A stretch of DNA of 64,000 bases, from positions 42,452-106,451 of the forward strand of contig NZ_WTLB01000004.1 of the NCBI RefSeq assembly GCF_011378855.1. The letters run 5' to 3'. Positions 19,827-29,027 of the stretch are shown piece by piece. Both the position numbers and the translations under genes were made by a program. Numbering within the stretch: position 1 is the stretch's first letter; the number at the start of each line of letters is the position of its first letter. The notes below the pieces were generated by a model. It was not told where the DNA came from. It made no database searches and was given only the letters and a program-made list of their open reading frames with translations. This DNA is from Pseudoalteromonas sp. Z1A8. Lineage in GTDB: Bacteria > Pseudomonadota > Gammaproteobacteria > Enterobacterales > Alteromonadaceae.

Positions 19827-19948
19827 TGGTAATGACTTATTTAACGAGTGACGTACGAGTAATGATAAAAAATGAACACTTGGCTCAAAAAAGTAAATTT
19901 AGTGGCTCTGCTTTGTTTGTGCAATTAAAGTCATTGTCTAGTTTAATT
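19827..19948. repeat. Imperfect direct repeat, copy B
   Basis: Starts TGGTAATGACTTAT and ends GTCTAGTTTAATT; roughly three quarters identical to copy A by eye. It lies 85 bases before the GHKL-nuclease gene. A short fragment of the same unit, CTAATGGCTTACCTTAAT, recurs on the far side of that gene at 22223-22240. Confidence 0.75.
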
Positions 19949-20032
19949 TCCTAGCTAGCAAATAGACAAACCTTATACGGCACAGAATATCTATCAATAG
20001 CGCTAGGTCATATCGAAGAAAAGGATTATTAA

Positions 20033-21832
20033 ATGGAAGCGGAAACAGTCTCAATAGTAAATGATTTAAAGAAAGTTACTGTTAACCAAGTAGTTTTTGA
20101 GGCCATTACTAATTCAATACATGCAAAAGCAAACTTAATAGAGCTTTCGATAAATAGCCTAAATGAAGATTATGATGATTTTGACAATCAATTCGTAAGC
20201 GAAATTGACGTTTTAGATAATGGACATGGCTTTACCCCTAAAGACTTAATTTCATTTCAAAGATATAGAAGCTTACATAAAAAACATTTAGGTGCGAAAG
20301 GTATTGGAAGGTTTTTATATTTAAAATCATTTGAAAAAGTACATATATTATCACTTAAAAAAGAAATAAATTTCGATCTTGAAAATGACGTTTCAATTTC
20401 AGACAGTAAAAAGTTTTTTGAAAAAACTCAATTGCACTTAAAAACCCCAAAAGATGGATACCAAGTTAATAAGCGCAATTTTGTTCAAAGTATAAAGCTT
20501 CATTTCCTTCCATTCTTCCAGCTAATAAATAATGATACTGAAAAGGAAGTGGTTAAAATAACAATTAATTTTAATGGACAACTGTTTACTACAATCAGAA
20601 GTGATGACATTCCAGACTTTAGAGAGAGTGAGTTCAACATTCATGATCATACATTCAAGATAAGTTATCTTTTGAATGATCCTGATTACACTAGTGGAGA
20701 TGGAGCATATTGCGCTGGAGGGCGTGTTGTTAGCTTTAACAGCCAAATGGAGAGCATTAAACGCTTCAAGGCGTTCAAAGGGGTAAACTTTTTTTATTTA
20801 TTATCAGCTAAATATTTTGATGAGAACTTAAATGATGAAAGAGACGAGTTAACTATTAATGCAAAAAGAAAATCGCAGAAAGATTGGCATAGTGCTCTTT
20901 CATGGGAAGATATTCACTCATCGCTCGGTGAAGAAATAAAAAACATCTGTTTGGAAAATGGAATAAACATCTCTGAACAGTCAGACGAATACCTAAGAAA
21001 AGCAGTAGATAAAGCTCCATATCTATCAAACTATTTTAAAAAAAATGAGTTAATGCTCTCTGAAGATACTTTATTAAAACAAGCTCAAAAAGAGTTCAAT
21101 GATGATAAAGATAAAATTAGATCAACAAAATCAAAACTCCCCTCATCAGAAGTTCAAATAATTCTAAATAGAGTTGTTCAAGCTGAATTAGCTGAATACG
21201 TATTTGACCGCCAGAAAACAATTAATAAGTTAAAGTCACTTGAAAACTCAAATGCTTTAGAAAAAGAAATCCATAACTTGTTTATGCAGCAATACACCAA
21301 AGATGAGGTTTGTGACTTTAGAACGAATAATTTGTGGTTGTTTGATGACAGGTTTATGACCTATGACAAAGTTTTCAGTGATAAACAAATTAAAGAGATC
21401 TTTCCCGAACTTCACGATCATTTGGATAAACCAGATATACTTACTATTTCTAGTAACACTTTTGAAAAAGAAGAAATTACAGATGTTGTGATAATTGAAC
21501 TTAAAAGGCCTGAAGCACAAAATGATGTCGCTATTGCTGAGTCTGAACTTCTCAGATATTCACGCTATGTAAGAACAAGTGACCATTCAAATATCCGGAT
21601 CTGGACATACGCATTTATTAGTTTTGATGATGAAGCTAAGTTAGCATTAGATGATAAGAGTTATAACATGATACCAGTTCAAGGTGGATGGCCGATTCGT
21701 TATAAATACCATGATAGACCAAATACAATAATCAATTTTATTGATTATAAAGCTTTGGCATTTGATGCAGAATCTCGAAATAATACGTTCCTTAACATTC
21801 TTAAGGCTAAACACTATAAAAAGAATAGTTAG
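20033..21832 (+). CDS. GHKL ATPase fused to a PD-(D/E)XK nuclease-like domain; candidate defence protein
   Basis: 599 residues. N-terminus is a GHKL (Hsp90/MutL-type) ATPase: N-box FEAITNSIHAKA with E23 and N27, G1 box DNGHGF at 62-67, G2 box GAKGIGRF at 87-94. A helical, Lys/Glu-rich middle (about 290-420) follows. The C-terminus contains NNLWLFDDRF, then D468 in KPDILTI and E489-L-K491 in IIELKRPEA, the spacing of a PD-(D/E)XK nuclease core. Families of this architecture occur in defence islands, but no specific named system is assigned. It stands alone, looks more AT-rich than its neighbours, and is flanked by repeats and an IS66 remnant, all suggesting acquisition. Anti-phage function is inference. 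Confidence 0.7.
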   Translation: MEAETVSIVNDLKKVTVNQVVFEAITNSIHAKANLIELSINSLNEDYDDFDNQFVSEIDVLDNGHGFTPKDLISFQRYRSLHKKHLGAKGIGRFLYLKSFEKVHILSLKKEINFDLENDVSISDSKKFFEKTQLHLKTPKDGYQVNKRNFVQSIKLHFLPFFQLINNDTEKEVVKITINFNGQLFTTIRSDDIPDFRESEFNIHDHTFKISYLLNDPDYTSGDGAYCAGGRVVSFNSQMESIKRFKAFKGVNFFYLLSAKYFDENLNDERDELTINAKRKSQKDWHSALSWEDIHSSLGEEIKNICLENGINISEQSDEYLRKAVDKAPYLSNYFKKNELMLSEDTLLKQAQKEFNDDKDKIRSTKSKLPSSEVQIILNRVVQAELAEYVFDRQKTINKLKSLENSNALEKEIHNLFMQQYTKDEVCDFRTNNLWLFDDRFMTYDKVFSDKQIKEIFPELHDHLDKPDILTISSNTFEKEEITDVVIIELKRPEAQNDVAIAESELLRYSRYVRTSDHSNIRIWTYAFISFDDEAKLALDDKSYNMIPVQGGWPIRYKYHDRPNTIINFIDYKALAFDAESRNNTFLNILKAKHYKKNS

Positions 21833-21878
21833 GGGAAGGAAGTGAATCCAGACGTATTTCATATTACCCACATCAACA

Positions 21879-22080
21879 GTAAGCGTCTGGGGAAAGGCGT
21901 CTAGCCTTGCTTGATATTCCAAGGCAACAGATACTCTAGGCACTCTGGCTTTTTAGCTAGCTCATTTAAGCAGAACTGCAAATAGCTATCTACTAGCAAG
22001 CCATTGGCCTTGGCAGTTTCAACAAAGCTGTAGAGTATTGCACTCGCATTACTCCCGCGCGATGTATCTGAGAACAACCA
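21879..22080 (-). mobile_element. IS66-family insertion sequence remnant (one end)
   Basis: The outer tip GTAAGCGTCTGG at 21879-21890 resembles IS66-family terminal repeats, which begin GTAAGCG. Directly inside lies the C-terminus of the transposase. The other end, the small tnpA/tnpB genes and most of tnpC are missing, so the element cannot move by itself. It sits 47 bases after the GHKL gene stop. Confidence 0.7.
21901..22080 (-). pseudogene. IS66 transposase TnpC, C-terminal fragment
   Basis: Minus-strand translation gives NWLFSDTSRGSNASAILYSF, then VETAKANGL, a Leu-rich helix and a final EYLLPWNIKQG before a TAG stop at 21903-21901. This is the conserved C-terminal end of IS66 TnpC (FSDTxxGAxASA...YSLVETAKANGL...LLPWN). 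Reading upstream, the frame hits a TAG right before the KNWLFS equivalent, where one A seems lost, and homology stops near 22084. About 60 codons of some 500 remain. Confidence 0.85.
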
Positions 22081-22250
22081 ATTTTTCTACCAAAGAGATT
22101 CGTCAGGGTCACCCATTAGAGCCAATTGGGTCAAATATTGACTTCATACATCATAATTTCTCACTGCCCGGTTATCACTCTTTGTTGAAATTCTAACGAG
22201 TACTGCAACAGATAGCCAAAAACTAATGGCTTACCTTAATTTTTAAACAC

Positions 22251-22284
22251 AAAAAAGCCCGCAGCGTTAACTGCGGGCTTTTTA
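22251..22284 (-). terminator. Rho-independent terminator of rnpB
   Basis: AAGCCCGCAG pairs with CTGCGGGCTT around a six-base loop, flanked by A and T runs so it could act in both directions. It lies 7 bases past the predicted 3' end of RNase P RNA. Confidence 0.85.
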
Positions 22285-22290
22285 TTGAAT

Positions 22291-22656
<366 letters not shown>

Positions 22657-22697
22657 GCGCGCAGTATACATGAGGCTAATACCAAGCGCAGTAAAAT

Positions 22698-23555
22698 TTA
22701 CTCTTTTTCTTCAATAATTGTTTTATATAAAGCGTTTTTCTTCATTCCAAAGTATTCGGCTACAACGCCACATGCCTTTTTCATTGGCATTTCACTTTCA
22801 AGAAGTGCCAGCATTTTGCGCGCTTCTGGCGGAACATCGTCTATCTGCTTTGGTTTACCTGGAAGCATCAGCACTATTTCGCCGCGCTGCTTAGTAGGAT
22901 CATCCGTCAAAAACTGTTTTAGCTCGCTTACGCTACCGTTAAAAAATGTTTCAAACGTTTTAGTTAGCTCTTTAGCAAATACAACTTGTTGCTCATCGCC
23001 AAGGGCTAGCGCTAAATCATCAAGGCTTGCCATAATACGGTGCGTACTTTCGTACATTATACTAGTAATGCCCGAGTTAACTGCTTCGGTAAAAAAGTCT
23101 TGGCGAGCTTTACTTTTAGCGGGCGTAAAACCAATAAACTGAAAGCGGTCGGTTGGCAAGCCTGAACAACATACGGCTGTAATTGCAGCACATGCACCGG
23201 GTACGGGTGTAACATTAGCGCCTTGTTCGCGGCATAAGTTTACAACGGCATAACCTGGGTCACTAATAAGCGGTGTACCAGCGTCGGATACTAAAGCAAT
23301 ATTTAAACCTTGATTTAGTTGATCGATAATTTGCTGTGCTTTTTGCTTTTCGTTGTGGTCATGTAATGCAAACGTTTTTGCCTTAATACCAAAGTGGCTA
23401 AGTAGCTTGCCAGTATGGCGAGTGTCTTCAGCAGCAATTAAGTCAACTTGCGATAATGTCGCAATGGCACGGTGACTTAAGTCGTCATAATTGCCAATTG
23501 GGGTGGCAACAATGTAAAGAGTGCCAATTTTCTGTGAATTCTCCTCATTTAACAT
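22698..23555 (-). CDS. rsmI: 16S rRNA (cytidine-1402-2'-O)-methyltransferase
   Basis: SAM-dependent tetrapyrrole-methylase-fold enzyme (YraL) that 2'-O-methylates C1402 of 16S rRNA. The 285 residues begin with TLYIVATPIGNYDDLSHRA and contain EDTRHTGKLL, HDHNEKQ, SDAGTPLISDPG and PGACA, all family signatures. Divergent from lpoA with about 60 bp between, the same arrangement as E. coli yraL/yraM. RsmH, acting on the same base, is in the dcw cluster of this window. Confidence 0.96.
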   Translation of the reverse strand: MLNEENSQKIGTLYIVATPIGNYDDLSHRAIATLSQVDLIAAEDTRHTGKLLSHFGIKAKTFALHDHNEKQKAQQIIDQLNQGLNIALVSDAGTPLISDPGYAVVNLCREQGANVTPVPGACAAITAVCCSGLPTDRFQFIGFTPAKSKARQDFFTEAVNSGITSIMYESTHRIMASLDDLALALGDEQQVVFAKELTKTFETFFNGSVSELKQFLTDDPTKQRGEIVLMLPGKPKQIDDVPPEARKMLALLESEMPMKKACGVVAEYFGMKKNALYKTIIEEKE

Positions 23556-23616
23556 TGAGGTCTCCTGCGTCAGTCAGTAATATAAGCAAATCGCGTTAAC
23601 GTATTGGGAAATCATT

Positions 23617-25494
23617 GTGCGACTTAAACTAGTTAGTCTATTAATTATATTGTCAGGGTTATCGGCGTGTAGCACAACCGAAAAACCAACTAAAAACAGC
23701 GATAACGTAAGTAACCGCACTAATGCACTGCAAAATCAGGCAACCAGTGCGCAATCTATCTATCAATTGGCGCAAAACCGCCAAGGTGCCGATAAAATAC
23801 AGTTATTGTATAGCGCCCGTGATGCAGCAATTAGTGAGCAAAACTGGCCTTTATTAGAGATAATTGGGAATGAGCTTGAATTAACCGCAAGTGTTGATCA
23901 AATTCAAAACCGTCTTTATATTGCATTTGCACAAAAACAACAAAATAAAAACGACCAAGCCTTAGTGATTTTACAATCGCTAGACGGACAACTTACTCAA
24001 CCTGAGCATTTTGCATGGCACCAGTTTTTAACTGCCACTATTTACGCATCACAAAATTTTCCTAAAAAAGCAGCACCCTACTTTTTTAGAGCCTCTGAAA
24101 CAGCAGCAAAAAACAACATAGAAATCCCTCAGCTTAATCAAAGTTTATGGGATAACTTAAAACAGCTCTCTTCTTATGCGCTTGAGCGCTTTAACCGTGG
24201 CTCGGTTATTCAGCAAGGCTGGACTAACCTAGCGTTATACCATCAAGTATATGCAGGTAGCGGTGTAGAGTTAGATCAAGCAATCAATAATTGGCGAAGA
24301 CGCTATATTGGGCACCCCGCTTTTAGTGTTTTACCTAAACAAGATGAAATGCTTACTGAATTTGCGCCTCTGAATATAGAGCGCTTAGTTGTATTGTTCC
24401 CGCAGTCAGGACCTAACGAACGTTTAGGTGATGCGCTTAAAGCCGGTGTATTGGCTGCGCTTGATACGCAAAATATCAACGACACTATTTTTATTGATGA
24501 AAACTTAAGTACAGAAGAAATTGCAGCACAACTTGAAGAAATAAAGCCTGATTTTGTAATTGGCCCTCTACTTAAAGCAAATATAGATAAACTAGCTAAT
24601 GCGCAAACGTTTATCGATACGCCAGTACTACATTTAAACACCTTTGATGGTGAACGCATTTCGCTTCAGCATTATTACTTTGCACTAAATCCTGAACACG
24701 AAGTAGAACAAGCCCTAGAGCACTTTTTAGCAATGGGTTACCAAAAGCCGATGCTACTTGCACCTAATAACGCTAACGGGCAACGTCTTGTTGATTACTT
24801 TAACTTGCAGTGGCAACGCTATAGCGAAACTAAGCCGCAAATAGGTTTTTATAACGATAAAAAAGATATGCCAAACACGATTACAAGCTTGCTGGAAGTA
24901 GATAAATCAAAAGATCGCATAAAAACGGTTAAGGCATTATTTAAACAAGAAGTAGAAAATGAAACGCGCTCACGCAGTGATATTGATGTTATTTATATTT
25001 TAGGTGATGCAATAGAAACACGCTTAATTAAACCTTATCTTGATGTAAACGTAAGTACATTTGCAGATCGCATTCCACTTTACGCCAGCTCTAAAAGCCA
25101 CAGCAAACAGATTGACAGTACTGACAAAGGCGACTTAGACGGCCTATACTTCACTGAATTGCCGTGGATGCTCGATTCGCAAATTAAACAGCATAATTTA
25201 CGCCAGCAATATGATTCGTTATGGCCAGAACAAGTAGATATTAGCCAACGCTTATTTGCTATGGCATACGATGCAGTCTCTATATTACCTGATATTAGGC
25301 AGTTAAGCGTAATGCCAGGTAATCAATACAGTGGTTTAAGCGGAAAATTATCAGTTAATACAAGCGGTCATATAGAGCGTATGCTTGACTGGGCTCAATA
25401 CACAAATCGCCGTATTGAACCCGTGCAATTAAAAACACAGCGTCCTGTGCCATTGTTTATGCAATCAGCAAGTGAGATGCAAACTATAAATTAA
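23617..25494 (+). CDS. lpoA: LpoA, outer-membrane lipoprotein activator of PBP1a
   Basis: Lipoprotein that spans the periplasm and stimulates PBP1a. GTG start gives a signal peptide ending LSGLSAC, with lipidated Cys18. The N-terminal half (about 40-240) is TPR-like helical; the C-terminal half (about 255-610) is a periplasmic-binding-protein fold (LVVLFPQSGPNERLGDALKAG, DFVIGPLLKANI). 625 residues, near the usual length. First of yraM-yraN-diaA-dolP, a conserved order. GGGA ten bases upstream supports the GTG. Confidence 0.92.
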   Translation: MRLKLVSLLIILSGLSACSTTEKPTKNSDNVSNRTNALQNQATSAQSIYQLAQNRQGADKIQLLYSARDAAISEQNWPLLEIIGNELELTASVDQIQNRLYIAFAQKQQNKNDQALVILQSLDGQLTQPEHFAWHQFLTATIYASQNFPKKAAPYFFRASETAAKNNIEIPQLNQSLWDNLKQLSSYALERFNRGSVIQQGWTNLALYHQVYAGSGVELDQAINNWRRRYIGHPAFSVLPKQDEMLTEFAPLNIERLVVLFPQSGPNERLGDALKAGVLAALDTQNINDTIFIDENLSTEEIAAQLEEIKPDFVIGPLLKANIDKLANAQTFIDTPVLHLNTFDGERISLQHYYFALNPEHEVEQALEHFLAMGYQKPMLLAPNNANGQRLVDYFNLQWQRYSETKPQIGFYNDKKDMPNTITSLLEVDKSKDRIKTVKALFKQEVENETRSRSDIDVIYILGDAIETRLIKPYLDVNVSTFADRIPLYASSKSHSKQIDSTDKGDLDGLYFTELPWMLDSQIKQHNLRQQYDSLWPEQVDISQRLFAMAYDAVSILPDIRQLSVMPGNQYSGLSGKLSVNTSGHIERMLDWAQYTNRRIEPVQLKTQRPVPLFMQSASEMQTIN

Positions 25495-25518
25495 ACTTAA
25501 TTAAGTTGAGGGGGCGGC

Positions 25519-25890
25519 ATGTCGTGGTTTAAAGAGCTGTGGCACAATAGTCGCGAAAAAGGCCAGTATTATGAGCTTGAAGCGCAAAAATACTTAGTTA
25601 CTCAAGGGTTAACGCCTATTGAACGTAATTATTACTGCCCCTTTGGTGAGCTTGATGTCATTATGAAAGAAGGCAACACCCTTGTATTTATTGAGGTTAA
25701 GTTTCGCAAAAATAATGCAAGGGGCGGCGCTAACTATGCGCTTAGTCCACAAAAGCAAGCTCGATTAAAACGTAGTATTTATCATTACTTAGCAGCTAAA
25801 AATTTGACTAACCAAGCACTAAGAATTGATTATGTAGCCATTACAGGAGAAGCATCTCCTAATATTAATTGGCTGAAAAATGTATTTTAA
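25519..25890 (+). CDS. yraN: YraN family (UPF0102) endonuclease-like protein
   Basis: 123 residues; FGELDVIMKEGNTLVFIEVKFR holds the D-(x)n-ExK core of a resolvase/restriction-like fold. Function in the family is not established; it is nearly always between lpoA and diaA. A GAGG ribosome site precedes the ATG. 24 bp after lpoA. Confidence 0.9.
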   Translation: MSWFKELWHNSREKGQYYELEAQKYLVTQGLTPIERNYYCPFGELDVIMKEGNTLVFIEVKFRKNNARGGANYALSPQKQARLKRSIYHYLAAKNLTNQALRIDYVAITGEASPNINWLKNVF

Positions 25891-25922
25891 ACACAAATAC
25901 AAAGATAAATTATTGGTAGGCT

Positions 25923-26516
25923 ATGCAAGATACAATTAAAGAAATTTTTACAGAGAGCATTCAAGTTCAAATCGCTGCGGGTGAAGTACTACCGAGTGCA
26001 CTTGAGTCAGCTGCATTTACTATTGCACAAAGTCTGATCAACGGAAATAAACTCATTTGCTGCGGTACTGCAAATTGCCACATGCTCGCACAGCATATGG
26101 CCGGTGTATTGGTTAATCATTATGAAACCGAACGCCCCTGCTTACCTGCAATTGCTCTATCGCAAGAAAACGTTAACCTTGGACAAAGTACTCAGGTAGA
26201 CGATCACGATACATTTGCTCGTCAAGTCCGCGCTTTTGCCCAGCAAGGCGATTTATTGCTGGTACTGGCTATTAACGGTAACGAAAAACATGTTATTTCT
26301 GCCGTTGAAGCTGCACTAACTAAAGATATGAAGGTCATAGTGATGGTTGGTGATGATGGTGGCGAGTTGGTTGGCCTACTTGGGCCTAATGATGTTGAAA
26401 TTAGATCGCCATCTAAACGCCCTAGCCGCATTATCGAATCCCATTTAGTTAACTTACATTGTTTAAGCGAACTGGTTGATTTAACGCTTTTCCCTCAGGA
26501 TGAAAATTATGTTTAA
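25923..26516 (+). CDS. diaA: DnaA initiator-associating protein DiaA (SIS domain)
   Basis: Phosphosugar-isomerase-like SIS protein, 197 residues. In E. coli the DiaA tetramer binds DnaA and promotes ordered assembly at oriC. Signatures: CCGTANCHMLAQHMAGVLVN (about 42-61) and LLVLAINGNEKHVISAVEAA. GmhA is the close paralogue; the lpoA-yraN context and 197-residue length favour DiaA. The stop overlaps the dolP start. Confidence 0.9.
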   Translation: MQDTIKEIFTESIQVQIAAGEVLPSALESAAFTIAQSLINGNKLICCGTANCHMLAQHMAGVLVNHYETERPCLPAIALSQENVNLGQSTQVDDHDTFARQVRAFAQQGDLLLVLAINGNEKHVISAVEAALTKDMKVIVMVGDDGGELVGLLGPNDVEIRSPSKRPSRIIESHLVNLHCLSELVDLTLFPQDENYV

Positions 26517-27075
26517 ACGCTCTCTTATTGTTTTAGGTACTGTTGTATTACTGCAAGGCTGCGCAGCCGCTGTTGTTGCAGGTACAGCCAGTGCAGTAAC
26601 TGCAGCGAACGACCGCCGTACCATTGGCTCTCAAATTGACGACAACAATATTGAAATAAAAGCCAGTATTGCACTTAGCGAAGTAGAACGCCTTGAAAAG
26701 TTTGCCAATATAAGCGCTGTAAGCGTTAATGGTATTGTTTTACTTGTTGGCCAAGTTGCTAATGAAGAAATGAGAAACGAAGCGCAGCGCACCATTGAGG
26801 GCGTTGCAGGCATTCGTAAAATACATAACCAAATTCGTATTGGCTCAAATATTGGCATTACTACACAAACTCACGACTCTTGGCTTACTTCTAAAGTAAA
26901 GGCCCAATTACTAACAGCAAAAGACATTAGCAGTAATAATATTAAAGTGGTTACAGAAAACGCTGAAGTATTTTTAATGGGTTTAGTGTCTGACTCTGAA
27001 TCTACCCAGGCGGTAAATATTGCCCGTAATGTATCAGGCGTAGAGCGTGTAATTAAAGTGTTTGAATATATGTAA
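26509..27075 (+). CDS. dolP: DolP (YraP), outer-membrane lipoprotein with two BON domains
   Basis: Lipoprotein supporting outer-membrane integrity and BAM function. The ATG at 26509, eight bases after AGGA, is preferred over that at 26500, giving MFKRSLIVLGTVVLLQGC with lipidated Cys18. Two BON domains follow (about 45-110 and 120-188), each with the V-x-G-x-V pattern (VNGIVLLVGQV; ENAEVFLMGLV). 188 residues. The preferred ATG overlaps the diaA stop. Confidence 0.9.
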   Translation: MFKRSLIVLGTVVLLQGCAAAVVAGTASAVTAANDRRTIGSQIDDNNIEIKASIALSEVERLEKFANISAVSVNGIVLLVGQVANEEMRNEAQRTIEGVAGIRKIHNQIRIGSNIGITTQTHDSWLTSKVKAQLLTAKDISSNNIKVVTENAEVFLMGLVSDSESTQAVNIARNVSGVERVIKVFEYM

Positions 27076-27091
27076 AGTTAAACACAAACAT

Positions 27092-27121
27092 AAAAAAACC
27101 GCTTATTAAGCGGTTTTTTTT
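27092..27121. terminator. Bidirectional terminator between dolP and sspB
   Basis: AAAAACCGCTTA and TAAGCGGTTTTT form a near-perfect hairpin with A and T runs on each side, between two convergent genes. Confidence 0.85.
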
Positions 27122-27133
27122 GGCATTTACTTA

Positions 27134-27571
27134 TTATTTAATAACGCGTAAATGTGAGCCTTTTTTCTTCTCAGGTTTTTCTGGTGGCGTTTCATCAATA
27201 AACTCAGCTGATGTATCAACACTTTCAAGCTCTGGCACAAAATCGTCTTCGTCCTCTAAAAACTCATCTGCGGTAAAGACTGTTCCTTCGCCATTTTCAC
27301 GCGCGTATATTGCAAGCACAGCACCTAGAGGTACATAAACTTGCATTGGCTGACCACCAAAGCGCGCATTGAAGCTAAGTTGGGTTAAGTCTAACGAAAA
27401 CTGTGTGACCGCTGATGGACTTATGTTTAAAACAATTTGTCCATCTTGAACAAATTGTGTTGGCACTTGTACATTTGCAAATCCAGCGTCTACCACTAAA
27501 TGCGGTGTACACTCGTTATCGACTATCCAATCAAAAAAAGCACGTAATAAATAAGGACGATTAGGCGTCAT
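27134..27571 (-). CDS. sspB: ClpXP adaptor SspB
   Basis: Adaptor that hands ssrA-tagged proteins and RseA fragments to ClpXP. 145 residues: substrate-binding beta domain (about 1-105; RPYLLRAFFDWIVDN at the start, SFNARFGG), an acidic flexible linker (about 106-135), and the C-terminal ClpX-binding tail KKGSHLRVIK, matching the XB motif. Translationally coupled to sspA: the sspA stop overlaps this ATG. Confidence 0.95.
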   Translation of the reverse strand: MTPNRPYLLRAFFDWIVDNECTPHLVVDAGFANVQVPTQFVQDGQIVLNISPSAVTQFSLDLTQLSFNARFGGQPMQVYVPLGAVLAIYARENGEGTVFTADEFLEDEDDFVPELESVDTSAEFIDETPPEKPEKKKGSHLRVIK

Positions 27572-28197
27572 TATAAACGGATCTCACGCTCAGCTTCAGT
27601 TAAAGAGGCTTGGAATGACTCACGTTCAAATAAACGGATCATGTACTCTTTAAGTTCTTTAGAACCTGCACCATTAAGCTCAATACCAAACTCTGGTAAA
27701 CGCCATAATAGTGGAGCTAAATAGCAATCTACTAAGCTAAACTCTTCACTCATAAAGTAAGGTGCTTCGCTAAAAATAGGTGCTACAGCAAGTAATGCTT
27801 CTGTTAGCTCTTTACGAGCTTGAGCTGCATCTGATGTGTTGTTACTGATTTTGTCAGCTAGGCTGTACCAATCTTTATCAATACGATGCATCATTAAGCG
27901 GCTACGACCACGCATTACCGGGTAAACAGGCATTAGTGGAGGATGAGGAAAACGCTCATCAAGGTATTCCATGATGATGTTTGCCTGGTATAAACCAAGC
28001 TCACGGTCAATCAGTGTTGGCACTGTACCGTAAGGGTTAATTTCGTGAAGTGCTTCTGGCAAATTATCTTTTTCAGCCAAATGAATATCTACACTTACAC
28101 CTTTTTCCGCAAGTACAATACGTACTTGGTGGCTATACATACAGTTAGCACCAGAAAAAAGGGTCATTACAGGGCGCTTATTGGCAGCTACGGCCAT
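27571..28197 (-). CDS. sspA: Stringent starvation protein A
   Basis: GST-fold protein without the catalytic residue; in E. coli it associates with RNA polymerase and lowers H-NS during stationary phase. 208 residues, with MTLFSGANCMYSHQVRIVLAEKG at the thioredoxin-like N-terminus and the NPYGTVPTLIDRELGLYQ block. Forms an operon with sspB. In E. coli sspAB lies beside rplM-rpsI; here petABC sits between them. Confidence 0.95.
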   Translation of the reverse strand: MAVAANKRPVMTLFSGANCMYSHQVRIVLAEKGVSVDIHLAEKDNLPEALHEINPYGTVPTLIDRELGLYQANIIMEYLDERFPHPPLMPVYPVMRGRSRLMMHRIDKDWYSLADKISNNTSDAAQARKELTEALLAVAPIFSEAPYFMSEEFSLVDCYLAPLLWRLPEFGIELNGAGSKELKEYMIRLFERESFQASLTEAEREIRL

Positions 28198-28277
28198 GCC
28201 TATACCTCCATTAAATAACTAAAACAGCAATAGGGGCTTAAGCCCCTATTGCAAAATTACCTTTAAAAATGTTCAAC

Positions 28278-29027
28278 TTAATGAACATCTCTCCAGTATT
28301 CTTTCTTAAGCATAAATGCCAAGATAAATAGGATGATTAAAAATCCAATTACCTTAATACCTAGCGCTTCCGATTCAAGACGTGAAGGTTCACCCACGTA
28401 TTCAAGGAAGTTCGTTAAATCACGAGCCGCATGGTCATATTCATCTACGCTTAATTCACCCGAACCATCTGTTTCAGTAGCAATAACTTTGGTCACAGTG
28501 TGACCATGTTCTTCTACTTCTTTAGTGATAGGCGTTGGTAAACCTTGTAGTTCTTGAAGAACGTGAGGCATACCTACCGATGGGAAAACAATATTGTTAA
28601 CACCAAACGGGCGAGATTCATCTTTATAAAACGATTTTAAGTACGTGTAAATATAATCTGGTGATTTTACACGAGCAATTAGTGTTAAGTCCGGCGGAGC
28701 CGCACCAAACCATTTTGCTGCATCGTCTTTTTTAATCGCATTTGTAATATGGCTACCTACTTTAGAACCGTCAAAAATCAACTGCTCTAAACCAACTTCT
28801 GTTGGGATACCAATATCACGAAAAGTACGTTCATAACGTTGATACTGCATTTGGTGACAACCAAGGCAGTAGTTCATGAACAACTTTGCACCGCGTTGTA
28901 AAGATGCCTGATCAGTAAGGTCGTTATTCGCTTCCATTAAAGGAACCGACGGACCTGCTGCCATAACCATGTTAGGTAACAAGTTTACTGATAAAGCAAA
29001 TAAACCAATAATAAGCTTTTTCATCAT
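28278..29027 (-). CDS. petC: Cytochrome c1 of ubiquinol-cytochrome c reductase
   Basis: Haem-c subunit of complex III, facing the periplasm. Signal peptide (about 1-23, MKKLIIGLFALSVNLLPNMVMA), haem site CLGCH with C54, C57 and H58, likely axial Met in GMPH, and a C-terminal membrane anchor (about 225-243) followed by KKEYWRDVH. 249 residues. Last gene of petABC, overlapping petB by 4 bp. Confidence 0.95.
   Translation of the reverse strand: MMKKLIIGLFALSVNLLPNMVMAAGPSVPLMEANNDLTDQASLQRGAKLFMNYCLGCHQMQYQRYERTFRDIGIPTEVGLEQLIFDGSKVGSHITNAIKKDDAAKWFGAAPPDLTLIARVKSPDYIYTYLKSFYKDESRPFGVNNIVFPSVGMPHVLQELQGLPTPITKEVEEHGHTVTKVIATETDGSGELSVDEYDHAARDLTNFLEYVGEPSRLESEALGIKVIGFLIILFILAFMLKKEYWRDVH

Larger units (their letters stand above)
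19440..20032. other. Intergenic region with imperfect direct repeats, left edge of accessory patch
   Basis: 593 bases without a convincing gene. Around 19503-19516 a GTCAA-GAT-TTGAC inverted repeat is visible. From 19684 to 19948 the sequence is two diverged copies of a roughly 120-base unit (listed separately). The final part, 19949-20032, should carry the promoter of the GHKL gene; AAAGGA six bases before its ATG is a good ribosome site. Confidence 0.5.

Noticed and set aside
22084..22250. Further IS or coding remnant next to the IS66 fragment
   Set aside because: Translations give no recognisable protein; only the short repeat fragment at 22223 stands out.
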